From the NCBI GenBank assembly GCA_034770075.1, contig CM068383.1:42551222-42615221 (forward strand): DNA of 64,000 bases, given 5' to 3'. Shown piece after piece: positions 1 through 11,564 of the stretch; the first letter of the stretch is position 1; every line of letters begins with the position of its first letter. A program made the position numbers and the translations under genes. Source of the stretch: Aralia elata. Lineage: Eukaryota; Streptophyta; Magnoliopsida; Apiales; Araliaceae. The notes beneath the pieces were generated by a model. The model was not told the origin of the DNA. It saw only the letters and a program-made list of their open reading frames with translations, and ran no database searches.

Positions 1-426
1 TAGGATTATATAGCTAGTATAAATAGGTTTGATGCTTGTAATTCAACACAATTCAATATTATTCAGATTTATCATATTCTTGTGAGTTTATTCTCTACTT
101 TTGGTTCTTTGAAGAATTCCTAAGTATTTTCTTAGTTTTTTTTGAGATTCAAGTTTGAGTTATCATACACCAATACATAGTTGTGTGTGGCGTCTTCTAC
201 CGCATCAATCGTCGATTGTACCGAGATTACCGCTTCAATATAAGCGAGGGGTCAAGGTGTCGTTGGTGTCCATTCAATTTAGAATTCTGAAAGCAAGCAT
301 TTGTACCAAGATTACCGTCTACATATAGGCGAGGGGTTAAGGTGTTGCAAGTAATTCACCATATAACTTTGCTAAAAATGATCCGGGCGACGACCACCTC
401 ACGCAAGCATGTTGTGGAGTCTATCA
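1..426 (+). mobile_element. LTR-like fragment of an unassigned element, 3' part
   Basis: There is no coding frame here. A TATA box (TATAAATA, 18-25) is followed by an AT-rich leader, and the segment stops abruptly in CTATCA at 421-426. The next bases (from 427) are copia leader sequence, which in two other copies of that leader (near 22175 and 13605) is preceded by different DNA. A TATA-bearing segment ending in CA at such a junction fits the 3' part of a solo or 3' LTR inserted in the copia leader. The left end lies outside the window, so neither family nor TSD can be confirmed. Confidence 0.4.
217..350 (+). repeat. imperfect direct repeat, two units of about 50 bp
   Basis: Units at 217-267 and 301-350 share the order TGTACC-AGATTACCG, then an (A/G)GCGAGGGGT-AAGGTGT block. 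They lie downstream of the TATA box in the LTR-like fragment, so they would be in its transcribed leader. Function unknown. Confidence 0.6.
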
Positions 427-1033
427 CATTTTAGCATACATTCATTTTATTAATTACCAAAATAAATTAGGTCTTTATTTAAATTGGTATCTCCCACTAT
501 TTTCATCAAACTATATTACCCTCAATATATAGTTCGGCAAATCTAATTAAAGATTTGCTAGTGAGAATAAGGATCCCATTTCAAATGTATATAGCCTTGT
601 GGTGATACAACAAACGATATATAAATAAGTAGGTAGACAACTTTTGTCAATTACATCACTATGTAACTCCTTTTATTTTGCCTCTTAGATTATTTTGATC
701 AAGTGGTAACACATCCGAATTAAAATTATCCAAGTTAAGTCCAACCTAGCACTTCCATATATGTGAAGAGAAAAATACCGTCCTTGTGGTGACACAACAA
801 AATAGTAATGTTCAATTTCTTAATAAACATCAAATGTGATAAGGCAACATCTTAAATATTTAATACTTGCCTTGTGGTGACACAACAAACTCGTATTAAA
901 TATTCAATACTCTATTGCTTTACCATGCTAGAAGGCGACGTTTGATATTCCAAATATCTTTCAACGTTTAGGACTTAATATGATTTCTTTGAGGGGTTTG
1001 TTATTATTTGTCTCATCTTGTTTAGCGTGTATG

Positions 1034-1069
<36 letters not shown>

Positions 1070-2001
1070 ATACGTATCATATTATTTAACATGTGAAGCA
1101 TGTTGTATAATATATAATATATAGTAAACATACGTATATAGAATACTATATTCTACCCGGATTGATTATGGACTTTTATTATAGTTTGGTTCACTAGAGC
1201 CACCAAGTGAACCAAAAGGTCAAACCTAGGGTGCAATAATAGAATTTAAATATAACTATTACATTTAAATCCCGGGCTCCATTACAAACGGGTCTTCAAG
1301 CGCTCTTTGCTCTTTTGTCTCCAATTCTTCAAGTAATTCTAACTAAACCTATTACAATTACTATTTACAATAAATAGAAACCCTGATCAGCAGTCAAGGG
1401 GAAGTACATAAGAGGGAGATAGAATTTACATTTAGAAAAATTAGAGAAGACGAGGTACGCAGACCCCATTTATAAAACCCATTCGTTCATGCATTCTCAT
1501 AAAATAAAATCCAATCACCATTGGTCAATAGTCCATAATCAATCACATTTATTATCATACATATCACCATATGCATCAATAAATAACATTTATCTCATAA
1601 ATAATAAAACCATTCTATATATGTATCGATATCATTTAATGGGCAAAAAGTTTGCTAATATTTAGTTTTGAAACAAAATAAACTCTTTTATTTTAATCAA
1701 AAACCAAATCAAAATTAAACTCCTTTAATTTTAGCAACCTAGAATCCTATTCCAAATAAAATAAACATCTTTATTTTAAATTTACTCCAATTAAATAAAG
1801 CATTTACTTTAATTGAAGAAAAATAAAATTTTCAAAATCTGTAGACCAGGGCGGTCGCGCTGCACCCCCAAAAACGGCTTCTGGGTTCGGGCGCGGCCGC
1901 TCTGCATCGCAGATTCAGAAAACTAAGTTTTACCCAAAAAATTTGATCGAATCACATACCAATATGGAATCATCAAAATTGATAATTAACACAAGGATTG
2001 A
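427..2001 (-). other. copia leader (untranslated region upstream of gag)
   Basis: Non-coding stretch. It holds three copies of a 20-mer hairpin motif (595-614, 782-801, 870-889), a TA microsatellite (1036-1065) and GC-rich near-palindromes (1850-1862 and 1888-1900). The whole block is shared with Copia-2 and Copia-3. No convincing ORF on either strand. Confidence 0.7.
1036..1065. repeat. TA dinucleotide microsatellite in copia leader
   Basis: About 15 TA units. The homologous tract in Copia-2 is at 22784-22802. In Copia-3 it is split into 45009-45035, 45072-45093 and 60868-60891 by the pararetrovirus insertion. Confidence 0.9.
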
Positions 2002-2012
2002 CTCTGATACGA
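2002..2012 (-). promoter_or_regulatory. primer-binding site of Copia-1, tRNA-Met type, degenerate
   Basis: On the minus strand, GTATCAGAG follows directly after the LTR terminus CCTAACA with a 2-3 base spacer. This matches the core of the usual plant initiator tRNA-Met complement (TGGTATCAGAG) with changes at its first bases. Confidence 0.65.
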
Positions 2013-2013
2013 C

Positions 2014-2587
2014 TGTTAGGTTTGTATATAACACAAGCAGGCAATCAAATTACATAAATAGAGCGGAAGCGCTATAAAACAGATTTTAAAATTTTTATAC
2101 AAACCATCACCATTATCTTTCCTTGTGTTCAATTATCAATTTAACGAAAGAGATAGAGAATAAGAATTATACCCTTGTAGAATTCTAGCTTCCTCGGGTA
2201 CAAGTTTAACTCCAAAATCCTTCGCGTTCTCCTTGAATTCAACGGTGAGATTCCTTCCTTTGATCAACGTTAGTCACCCAAGTGTTTGGCCTCTAAAGAT
2301 GATCTACCAAGGAATAATACGAACTTAAGAATATGGGTGTTGGCAAAACCCTAATTTCTATCTCTATAGAAATTGTAAGTACTCTTCACAATTCTAATGG
2401 AAGTGTGTGTAACCCAAATTCATAACAAGACTCCTCTTATTTATAGATATAAGTAACCCTCTTAAACTATTTAGGATTAGGTTATTATTATAATTAAACT
2501 CTTTTAATTAATTAAACTCTTAATCCAATTACGAATTTATGAGAGTACTTTTACTAATTAATTATCAAACCCTTTTAGGAATTAAAA

Positions 2588-2622
<35 letters not shown>

Positions 2623-3828
2623 GACTCTTCTTATTAATTTATATTTAATATTTTCAACATATTACATAATAAATATTAAGCTATTTAATTTATTCTATCT
2701 CCATAGATTAAATTTAATACATTTAATTTATTATTACGATTATGTCATTTACTTCTTAAATAAATAATTTTCTTTTGCGGTGTGACCCTTTAGGTTCTAC
2801 ATATTAAACCGGTTATGAATAAATCAATTAGAACAATTCTAATCTTATTTAAATAAATAAATTAAACTATTTAATTCATTTAAATAAATAGTATTTATTC
2901 TACAATAAGGGTAAACCCCCTTAGCGATCAACGACTTCCCAGATAATATAGATTTCAATATTAATCACAAAAGAACTTTTTAGTGAAAAGTTACCGTACA
3001 ATTTAATCCTTCTACCATACAATGTCCCAATTAAATATAAGATATAGAATTACCGTCAAGTCTTATTTTATTTAATTATATGCATTTCGATTCCGAAATG
3101 CACAACTCTAAATAATGCAAATTAGAAACTCCTTTCTAATTTCATTATGCCTTGGCCAAGGATTACTGAGTTGTCATTTATCGAATCACATATGACATTC
3201 TCATCTTTTACTAGATGTGGTAGATTCTTTGTTGATCATTCACCTATCTCGATGTACAACTTATTATACCCAAGCATACCCTTTGATATACCCTAAAGGT
3301 CTTAAGGGACATGTGAAAGCATAACTTATCATATACAAGATACTATGACGATCTCAAGTCCAAGGATCACTTGTACTATTATCACTAGAGGAATTCCTAT
3401 TGACAGGAAAGTAAAACTCCATTGGGTAATCCTTCAGCAAGTCATGTTCAGTGAACTTATTCTCTAATAAGCACTTACATACTTGCTTTAGTGTCTCCAC
3501 ATAAATGATTATGAGATCAATCATTCTCTTCCTAAGAGCAAGCAAAGTATGTACCAATCTATCCGGATTCACTAATCCCCTTTTTAGTAATCCAATGATT
3601 AGGAACGATCTTAGTTTTAAGCTTTCTAAGAATTTAGATCTGATTAGCATGATCATCATCATGTTTCTAAAAGCATTGCTTAAAACTATGGGTTTATCAC
3701 ATATAAAATAACAGCATCATGTAGATAATATAAAATTCTTTTAATACTTTTATTAATAAATGAATAAGATTACAAAGTATATGCTGCATCATATCAAATA
3801 TTATTGGCTTGTGTGCATACTACTTTCA
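2014..3828 (-). repeat. 5' LTR of Copia-1 (1815 bp)
   Basis: Plus-strand ends are TGTTAGG and CTACTTTCA, the same termini as the left LTR of Copia-2 (16381-18201), with homology throughout. It includes an AAT microsatellite at 2587-2621. Short ORFs inside it are not coding: they recur unchanged in the other LTR copies only because the LTR itself recurs. Confidence 0.85.
2587..2621. repeat. AAT trinucleotide microsatellite
   Basis: About 11-12 AAT units in the Copia-1 LTR. The same site in the Copia-2 LTR (near 16971) is short and imperfect, so the tract expanded in this copy. Confidence 0.85.
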
Positions 3829-3927
3829 CGACATCATTATATCCCATTATTTATATCAACACTTGGGATTTACATCATATTAACTCTTATAGTTATTCAC
3901 ATATTATTTTGTTACTCTTCTAGCAAT

Positions 3928-4638
3928 CTATAAATACATTCCACATCGCACAGCTTCATTGCGCTCTTGCTCCATGATACGAATCATCGTCCCATGATCC
4001 ATGACATACCAGGGGTACTCTTCAAACTGTATAGGATAATGGTAGACTCAATCCTGAGCTCTATCAATCGCCATGTGGAAAACGTACTCCATCTCATTAA
4101 TTTTGGCCTTCTTTGACCGAACCTCGCCTTCAACGAGATCTACACATTGAGAAGCTTTCATCCAAGCATCTTCAGCTCTCGCCCGCTTAGCTGACTTCTC
4201 TCTCAAGTTATCCTGCACATTCCCCATCTCAACCAATAGTTATCCTCTCTGATACTCTGATTGAGCTAACTTCTGCTCAAGCTCCATAGTTCACGCAATG
4301 AGATCTTTAATTGCTACATCTTTTTGCTCTAGCACAGCTTGGTGCTCTACGGCTTGCCCTTCTAACTCCTCAACCCTATCCTGTAACTCTATGTTACGGT
4401 CATACACTACATCAAACATCTCAGCTCCCAATAAGGAAAGTGGTATCTCTTCAGGATCCTCTTCTTCTTCCTCTTTCATCTCTTCCTTATCAGATTCCGG
4501 ATCAAACTCAGGCGTATACTCCGGAACTACAACAGTAACCAATGGGGATGGCTCCCTTGGCACTAACGGCTCCCAAATCGTATGGAAGTCTCGGGCCTCC
4601 TCCTCCCTAGCCTGGCTGGATCCTCCTATATCAGTCAT
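3928..4638 (-). pseudogene. pre-gag acidic/coiled-coil ORF of chromovirus T2, three internal stops
   Basis: One reading frame of about 236 codons from the ATG at 4636-4638 to a stop at 3928-3930, interrupted by stops at 4291-4293, 4240-4242 and 4048-4050. The N-terminal third is rich in Glu and Asp (KEEMKEEEEEDPEEI). It is followed by a heptad-like segment (ELQDRVEELEGQAVEHQ) and a C-terminal block containing MIR. The T1 element has an ORF with the same plan in the same place, between PBS and gag (25511-26077): acidic run with EEEDPEE, coiled coil, and MIRDAYKG near the end. That argues for a shared element gene rather than chance. I do not recognise a domain. The open frame despite low complexity suggests it was once translated. 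Confidence 0.55.
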
Positions 4639-4857
4639 CCTGATAATAAAATATTTTAAGTTTTAATTACTACTTAATACTACTCACGCGCACATAAGTT
4701 ATTAACAAGTAAGCACATAAATCATTTAATTATTTATCTTCAATGAATTCCTTAATTCATTCCTTAGAACTCGATAGGAGTTTTACCACCACTATGTTTT
4801 CTATCTCCTATATGGTTATAGCCTAAGGTTTCCCCACCTAAGGTTCATAACCTAAAG

Positions 4858-4871
4858 CTTTAATACCAACT
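4858..4871 (-). promoter_or_regulatory. primer-binding site of T2 (tRNA-Met type, mutated)
   Basis: Minus strand reads AGTTGGTATTAAAG directly after the LTR end. The intact T1 version at 25342-25352 is TGGTATCAGAG, so T2 has lost bases needed for good pairing. Confidence 0.6.
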
Positions 4872-7800
4872 TGTGACACCCCCAAATCCGGGTACTTTAA
4901 TTCCACAGATCTGGTGCTCACTATCCATTACATTCATATCTAACTACCCACAATAAAGGATAATAACAATAATAAACTTAATAAACAATACACCCATTAA
5001 AGGGTTACATCTCAAGTAAAATCCTAGGTCGTCTAACCTTTATTACATCATCAGCGAAAAATAAAACATAATTATAATTAAGTCTCGTTACATAAGCTTT
5101 ATAAAATAAAAGTAAATTATTCTTCATTAATTGTTCATCTTGCCTTTACCCTTGCTCGTGGACGGCTTATTAGACTTCTCAATCTTAGTTGCAATGTTTT
5201 ATGCAAGGGTGAGCAAAATAATTGCCCACCAGGGTAACAATAACAATAATAACATATAAATAATCAATGAATAGATTTCAATTGAATAACATAATCTTTC
5301 TTGAAATCAGTCAACGATAATCAAGAACTGATAGCTCAATAGAAAACTCGGCTTTTGAATCAAGATTAAAAAGCAAGACCAAAAGTGCATCTGAGGGTTA
5401 CAAGACCACGAACTATGTCCTAGGTTAGCAAGTATCTCTACCGTAACCTTTTAACAGTCTTATAGACTATATGGACCATCCAACTCGTACTCCGAGGGAT
5501 CAGCCATTCGTATAATGTGTTGTGCACAAACATTTTAACGTTATTGCATAGTATAATCCCCTATATTAGGGTTGTTCATCTCAGCTTTGACATTAGAATA
5601 CGCACCAAAAGAAGTTTGGTTTGGATTAGCTTCAATGAAAATTCTAAATTTTACAACGCACATCAACTATGGGCTAGTTGAATCAAAAGGGTTATCCAGC
5701 CAAGTAACAGTCTGATTTCAACAACAATATAAACTTTGTAAAGTGGAATTTCAACGACATTAGAATACAATGATTGCAAACGAATACATTGAAGTAACGT
5801 ATTTGAAAGTCTAGAAAGCTCAATCAATATATAAGCATTGAACATTATGGAAAACCTCGCTTGAATTATAATAGCCAAGGTTAGAGAACTTGCTGAATGA
5901 AAAAGTAGAGTTTAGAAACTTGCCTCTTGCGTTAGCTAAATAATTACAACTCATGTTCTCCAATATCCTACATATACCATAAGGATCACAATACCAATTA
6001 GTTACATTAAAACTATGTTCATAAGATTAACTTCCATTTCACTTAACTTAGTTATCCTAGCTAAGTTTATAGTCTTTAACTTTAGTTGACTATACTAACC
6101 CCATACCACGAATCTTGTAACCTTTTCTAGTATATAACATAAGGCTTAGCACTTAAACAATATTATTAAACCTCACGAACATCAAGTTTAAGTCTTATAT
6201 AACTTACTAATTCATAACGTATAATCATTAACTGTGTGATTACAATGTGTTATTAAGTTTTATAACATGTTTTACATTTCATCACAATCATTCATTAAGG
6301 TTATACAACATTTCTAGAATCATACACTTAAATGTGAGTTACTGGGTCTGTTCTGGTACTAGCGCGACCACGCCACTTTTGTTCTTGGCACCAGCGCGGC
6401 CACGCTGGTGCGTAGACTCAGTTACTGCAGTTCTACTACATAGACTTTGCTACAAACTAAAATTACTCCCAATTTCTTCACCCAAACAGCAAATTAAACA
6501 TACCCAAATGATATAAACCTTCCAAAACAACATAATACATATATAACCATTTTAACAACATAACCAATTTTATACAACCAATTAGAGACTCAAAAATCAA
6601 AGTTCATGCTCTATCTTCACATTTTAACATGTTTAACATAATTAATTACCATGAATTCGTTTTTCAACCAATTTGATTTGATCAGCTTGCATTGCTTTTG
6701 TAACTCATCATATTAACTGTAATACCCGAGAATTTCGAATGATATTAATATTAAATTTTTTTTTATGAGAATAAGTGATATGTTGTTATAGTAGTAATGC
6801 GATAAATTGATTTCTTGATTTATTTCTAAAAGAGTGATTTAATAAGAAAAGGATTTATTTTAGTTGCACATGAGTTATGTGGCATGAAATGTGATAATAC
6901 TTTTAAAAGTTGAAGAAAGTTTATGATGATTCAGAATACGACAAGGTTGATAATGAAGTTTATTAAACTTGTGAAATGTGCCAAGCGTGGCAACGTGATG
7001 CAATAATTATTATTAATTGTTTGAATTATTGATATGAAGCATGATATTTTTGTGGCATTAGCATGTGTGAGTATTCATATAATTCACTAAATAACGTGGG
7101 AATATGCGTAACCTTTATATTATGTGATATAACCTATGTGGCATTTTGATGTGTAACATTAATGTGTGAGAAGGTACTGAATAAAACCGTACAGTAAAAG
7201 TAGGTTGAATGCTATAATTTTATAAAGGAGTTTATGTGGCATGGTGGAACCATTAAATGTGTATTTTAATTATGAAAGGAAATGAATTTAGTACATAAAT
7301 ATTTATTACTAAATATTTATTTTGACATGGTATGTAGATATATTAATAATAAAGTTTTATTGAAAGTATGAGTTAATAATACTCAAATAAAATACCTTTA
7401 AATTATATGAGGTAATTAATATTTGTTACACGATAATTATTTCCATACTTAAACATTATGGCAATAGATGTATTATGAGATAATAATGTATATTGAATAT
7501 TTGGGTGTTAGCGAATAACTAGATTTCGCTGAAATTAATACGTACATGGATTATATGATATGTGCACATGTAACGTTATTTGATACAATATAGTAGCATT
7601 AAATTATTTAATTCACTATATGACTTAAGCTTGCATTTTAATCAAAGTATGTTAATAAACCTCATTTGAAATGTCTGAGTATTACTCTTGTCCCAAATTG
7701 AGAGTCTCTTCCTTGCCTAAACAATACCCACGTGAATAGCCAATTTGCTGAGAATGCAAAAAGGCTATGGTTTCTTGCATGATGAAGCTAACAAGGGAGG

Positions 7801-10800
7801 TAATGATGGTGGGGGGAGTGGCTCAAATAGTAAACCACCAACTCTCCATTAACCAACATTCTTCTTCTTCTTCCATTGGTTGGAAACAATGAGCAAATGC
7901 ATTATCCGGGCATACAACCTTCTATAAATTGGAGCTCACCCTCCTCCCAAAATTCTTTGCTAAATCATCTGGTAAGTTTTGGTAGAGAGTATTGTGAGAA
8001 TTGAGTGAGCAATTAGTGTGGGTAGCGGAGAAAATTCCAACTCAAGCTTCAAGAAGGTAATATTAAGTTTATCATGCGTTTGATTTTAAGTTTGGCAAAT
8101 TCTTCGAAATACATGAATCTCTCTTGTTAATTAGTTGGTAATTGATGCTATAAGAGTCGATATGTATGCTAAAAATATAATGTGATTGAACTGGAGCCCG
8201 TTAAATGAGAGTTTTCATGCTTGGGCTTGATTTCTGCCGAAGCAGAGACCTTTCTGGCTCGTTCAGGGAAAGGCGCAACTGCGCTCCCTGTAGTTCAAAA
8301 CGGCGCAGCTGCGCCGTGCACCAGACAAGGATACTTGATTCTGCTATTAGCTGTTGCTTTCTAACGTGATTAATGAACTTAGACATGCCTGAAAATATGT
8401 TAAACATGTAGTGTAATTAAGATCCCTTTGCAAAGCATGAGCATCCTAGCTTCGTTTCGCATTTGTTTTTCGAAAGAAAACTTATAGTTTTAAAACTAGA
8501 CTTTACCGAAATTTGCAAGGTGCAAGTTCTGATCATACGAACATGTGTGTATGGTCTAATTATACATGACATAAGGTTCCAAGATGCTTCATGTGCACTA
8601 AACAACCACGACCTAGTTGAAACGACTTTTAAAGGCAAACATACATGACTATAATGATAATTTCATTAGGAGATGTTGGACATGCATGCTAGTACTCTGA
8701 TACTTCCCAGACATGATGTGTATATGTGTTCCTCTAGTATGTTAAAGCATTGCATCGTTCAAGCATGAATTTAGGCAAATTTCCAAGTTATGATCTAGGT
8801 AGACTAAGTAAAGATGATATGAACACATGAGCATAAGTATTTCAGATGTTATAACCTTTGTATATGAATAAGTACTTGGTATGGAAGGTCACGTGGATTC
8901 TTGAGCTTGTTTGACATCATGTTACCAAAGTTCTATATTAAAGATTCATTACGTGGTAATATAAACTTGAAATGATCATGTGAGCATGCAAACCTCTTTA
9001 ACATGTGTACATAGTAATTGGTAATGTATTGGTATGCTAGTTAGTGGACTGAAACCAGGAAGGCAAAAGCTCAACCCTGGTCTAGCAAGGGGACCGCGCA
9101 GCTGCGCCGTCCCTAAGCTTAACCAGGGCGCAGCTGCGCCCTCCTGCAGAGTGGTCAAGTCGATTCTTTTTGTAATCTGAGTCTTGTGGATTGCTTGCAT
9201 TGTTATTCTAAAGTGTAGAGCAGAAGTTGTAGTAATGTTTTTGATATCCAAATATGATGTAGTATTATTTGATATATGAAATTGTATGACTAATGGAATT
9301 CTTATATATAACTATTATACAATAGGATTACAACGTGTCATTAAGCTTTAAATTCGTAGACTGCACTAAAGGCAAGTTCTCTAACCCAAAACTTTATTTG
9401 TTGTGCAAGTATTATCAAGGGCAAGTTCCCTAACCTTACTCAAACTTATATTGAGCAAGTTTCTTACCTTGAACCTCTTACAAATTGCGAGTTTTCCTTT
9501 AACCCTACTCAATTTACATTCGAGCAGGATGTGGTATATTGTGCAAGTATTCGAACCCTTTCTCTATATTGAGCTAACATGTAAACTTGTATATTCCTGT
9601 ATCATACAAGTATGTGGCAATGACTCTTATGCTTTATAAACTGTCATTCATATTCTAAGGATTGGTTTAAGATTAATATCCCTTAAACCGCATTGCGAGT
9701 ATTGGTATTCATTAAATCATTGAATAAGATTATAAAAGTTGTCTAAACCATTGTTTCGGTTAGACTATTATACATGTGTTAGAAAACTATTCCAAGCCAA
9801 TTGTCTTGGTGAGGACTCTTATCTACTGAGATGAACAACCCTCATAAAAGGGGAAAATTATATATTGTCGGGGAACCGACGTGCGCACTTATAAGCATGT
9901 GACAGTTATGCATAATCTGGGGTACTATAGGTTGATCACCTGTGTACTTGTTTTTGTTGAATTTTCAGTATAAAAAAAATTGTTAATTCTAGCAAGAGTT
10001 CTTAGTCCTTCAGTGACTACTCAGTGTTCATATTCTTAGACTTGAAATGATTAGATGCAAGATTCCTATTGATATTCTTCAGTCCATAGCGACTCTTATG
10101 TATAACAATTGATTTCTCCTTATTATCCTTGAATTATCCTTTACTGTCATACCCTTGCAATTTGGACTTTATATTGTTTACCCCCATTGTATATCCTTGC
10201 TGGGCAAATTTGTTGCTCATTCTTGCTTTCTTTAAACCTTTCAGTTAAGGCAGAACGAGGTGAACCTTCAGGCAAGGATAGGGGAAAGGGCAAAGTTTCG
10301 GAGTAGTTTTGTTCTTCCTTAGGAAGGATATTAATTACTATGCTGCTTAAGTTTCTGAATTTGTTTATGTAATAAGCTTAGGCACGGATTATGTATTAGT
10401 ACTATGTTTCAGTTTAAATTAATACTTTTGGATAGTATTGTAGTATCGGTTGCGAGACCTTGGGACGAGAATAATTATATTAAATCAATGTAATTTATTC
10501 TATCTTTTCTGCTGCATTAGTTTTATGTCATTATTGTGTTAGATCGTGACAAACCAAATTCGAGGCAGTGACGTCAGAATTTGGGGGCGTCACATTAACA
10601 ACATCCATCGACAATTTCAGATTCTATACATGAATTCCTAGCCAATTTTAGTCCCAAAATAGACCAAAACATACATATTACAATAAAATTCAAATTTTCT
10701 CTTCTAACACATGTTTCATGAATTTGATTACCCAAAAATCATTTATAGATGCTATATAACAGATTATAAACACTTGATAACATATATATCCTTATCCTTC

Positions 10801-11528
10801 ATCAAATCATACAACCAAATTAACTTTACAGTGAAGAACTTTGAGAAAACCTAACCAAGAGTTTAAAATTGGATTATTACCTCTTGATTGAGCTTTAGAC
10901 TTAGAATATATGATTAGGAGAGTTTGATTAATCTCCTTTTTCCTCTTGATTTCTCAGACTTTCTTCTCAATTTTCACCGAGAACTCCCTCTCTCAATTTC
11001 TCTCTTCCTTATAAACTATACTGATAACCACATCACGTTTAGTCTAATTTGTAAAATAAGTTATGGGAAACAAAAGGTTTTAGCTGTTATGGAATGTAAG
11101 GAGTCTAGGCCACGTTTAGCAAAACCAGCTTAAATTTCATTCTAATTTATTTTTTATAATTTCCTTATATTATGATACACTTGTCACACTTAAATTTAAT
11201 TAAACTTATTTTATTAATAAATCAAATTAAACCTTACTAATAAAATTATAATTTCTATATAACCAACCATAATTATAATTTTATGTAATAAATTATTTTA
11301 TTTAATAAATCATTAATCCTCTAATTGAATTATTTAATTAAATTAGAATATTACCATTACACTAAAATTGTTTATCATCAATTTACTTAATTTCATCATA
11401 CTTAAATAAATTATTCCATAATAATTTCCATCAAATATTTATTATTTTATTCAATAAATAAACCAACTAAAATATTTATTTAATTTGATAAATATTTTTA
11501 ATTATTTACAAAAATCAAATTCGTTACA
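4872..11528 (-). repeat. 5' LTR of T2, split by a solo LTR
   Basis: LTR pieces are 4872-6717 and 10600-11528 (2775 bp together). Plus-strand ends are TGTGACACCCCC and TTCGTTACA. It shares the conserved chromovirus LTR terminus (GGGGGYGTCACA read on its sense strand) with T1, T3 and the solo LTR. It contains GC-rich near-palindromes at 6362-6373 and 6391-6410. No genes. Confidence 0.75.
6718..10594 (+). mobile_element. solo LTR of a Ty3 chromovirus-like element (3877 bp)
   Basis: It starts TGTAATACCCGAG and ends TTGGGGGCGTCACA, and is flanked by a perfect 5-bp TSD, TTAAC, at 6713-6717 and 10595-10599. No internal gag-pol is present. An LTR with its own TSD and no interior is the product of recombination between the two LTRs of one insertion. 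A TATA box (TATAAATT, near 7922) precedes an untranslated region with perfect GC palindromes at 8301-8316 and 9126-9141 and an imperfectly flanked one at 9096-9107. It sits in opposite orientation inside the related T2 LTR and shares inverted similarity with it (for example around 5561-5590 versus 9825-9850). Confidence 0.85.
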
Positions 11529-11564
11529 TCTACACTTGTCGGATCTAGTCTGTAGCTTATCATT

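Larger units (their letters stand above)
427..3828 (-). mobile_element. Copia-1: 5' leader and 5' LTR of a Ty1/copia retrotransposon
   Basis: Read on the minus strand this is a 5' LTR (3828 down to 2014), a degenerate tRNA-Met PBS, then a leader of about 1.6 kb (2013 down to 427). The leader is homologous to the leader of Copia-2 (about 22180-23750) and of Copia-3 (13600-14180 and later pieces). The gag-pol genes would lie to the left and are cut off by the LTR-like fragment and the window edge. The LTR end at 3828 abuts chromovirus T2 DNA, so Copia-1 inserted into T2. Confidence 0.8.
3829..11528 (-). mobile_element. T2: 5' end of a Ty3 chromovirus (Tekay/Del-like), with nested insertions
   Basis: Minus-strand order is 5' LTR (11528 down to 4872, interrupted by a solo LTR), degraded tRNA-Met PBS (4858-4871), then a pre-gag acidic/coiled-coil ORF (4638 down to 3928). 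It is then cut at 3828 by Copia-1. The LTR start TGTAACGAATT (minus strand at 11528) sits exactly where the pol sequence of Copia-3 breaks, so T2 inserted into Copia-3. The expected partner of the right-flank TCTAC TSD lies outside the window. The LTR is 2775 bp without its insertion, close to the 2700 bp of T1. Lineage is inferred from LTR similarity to T1, whose integrase is visible. Confidence 0.75.

Noticed and set aside
3354..3711. ORFs repeated at 3354-3711, 17479-17971 and 24008-24500
   Set aside because: All lie in copia LTR sequence at the same relative place, on both strands, with no coding signature.
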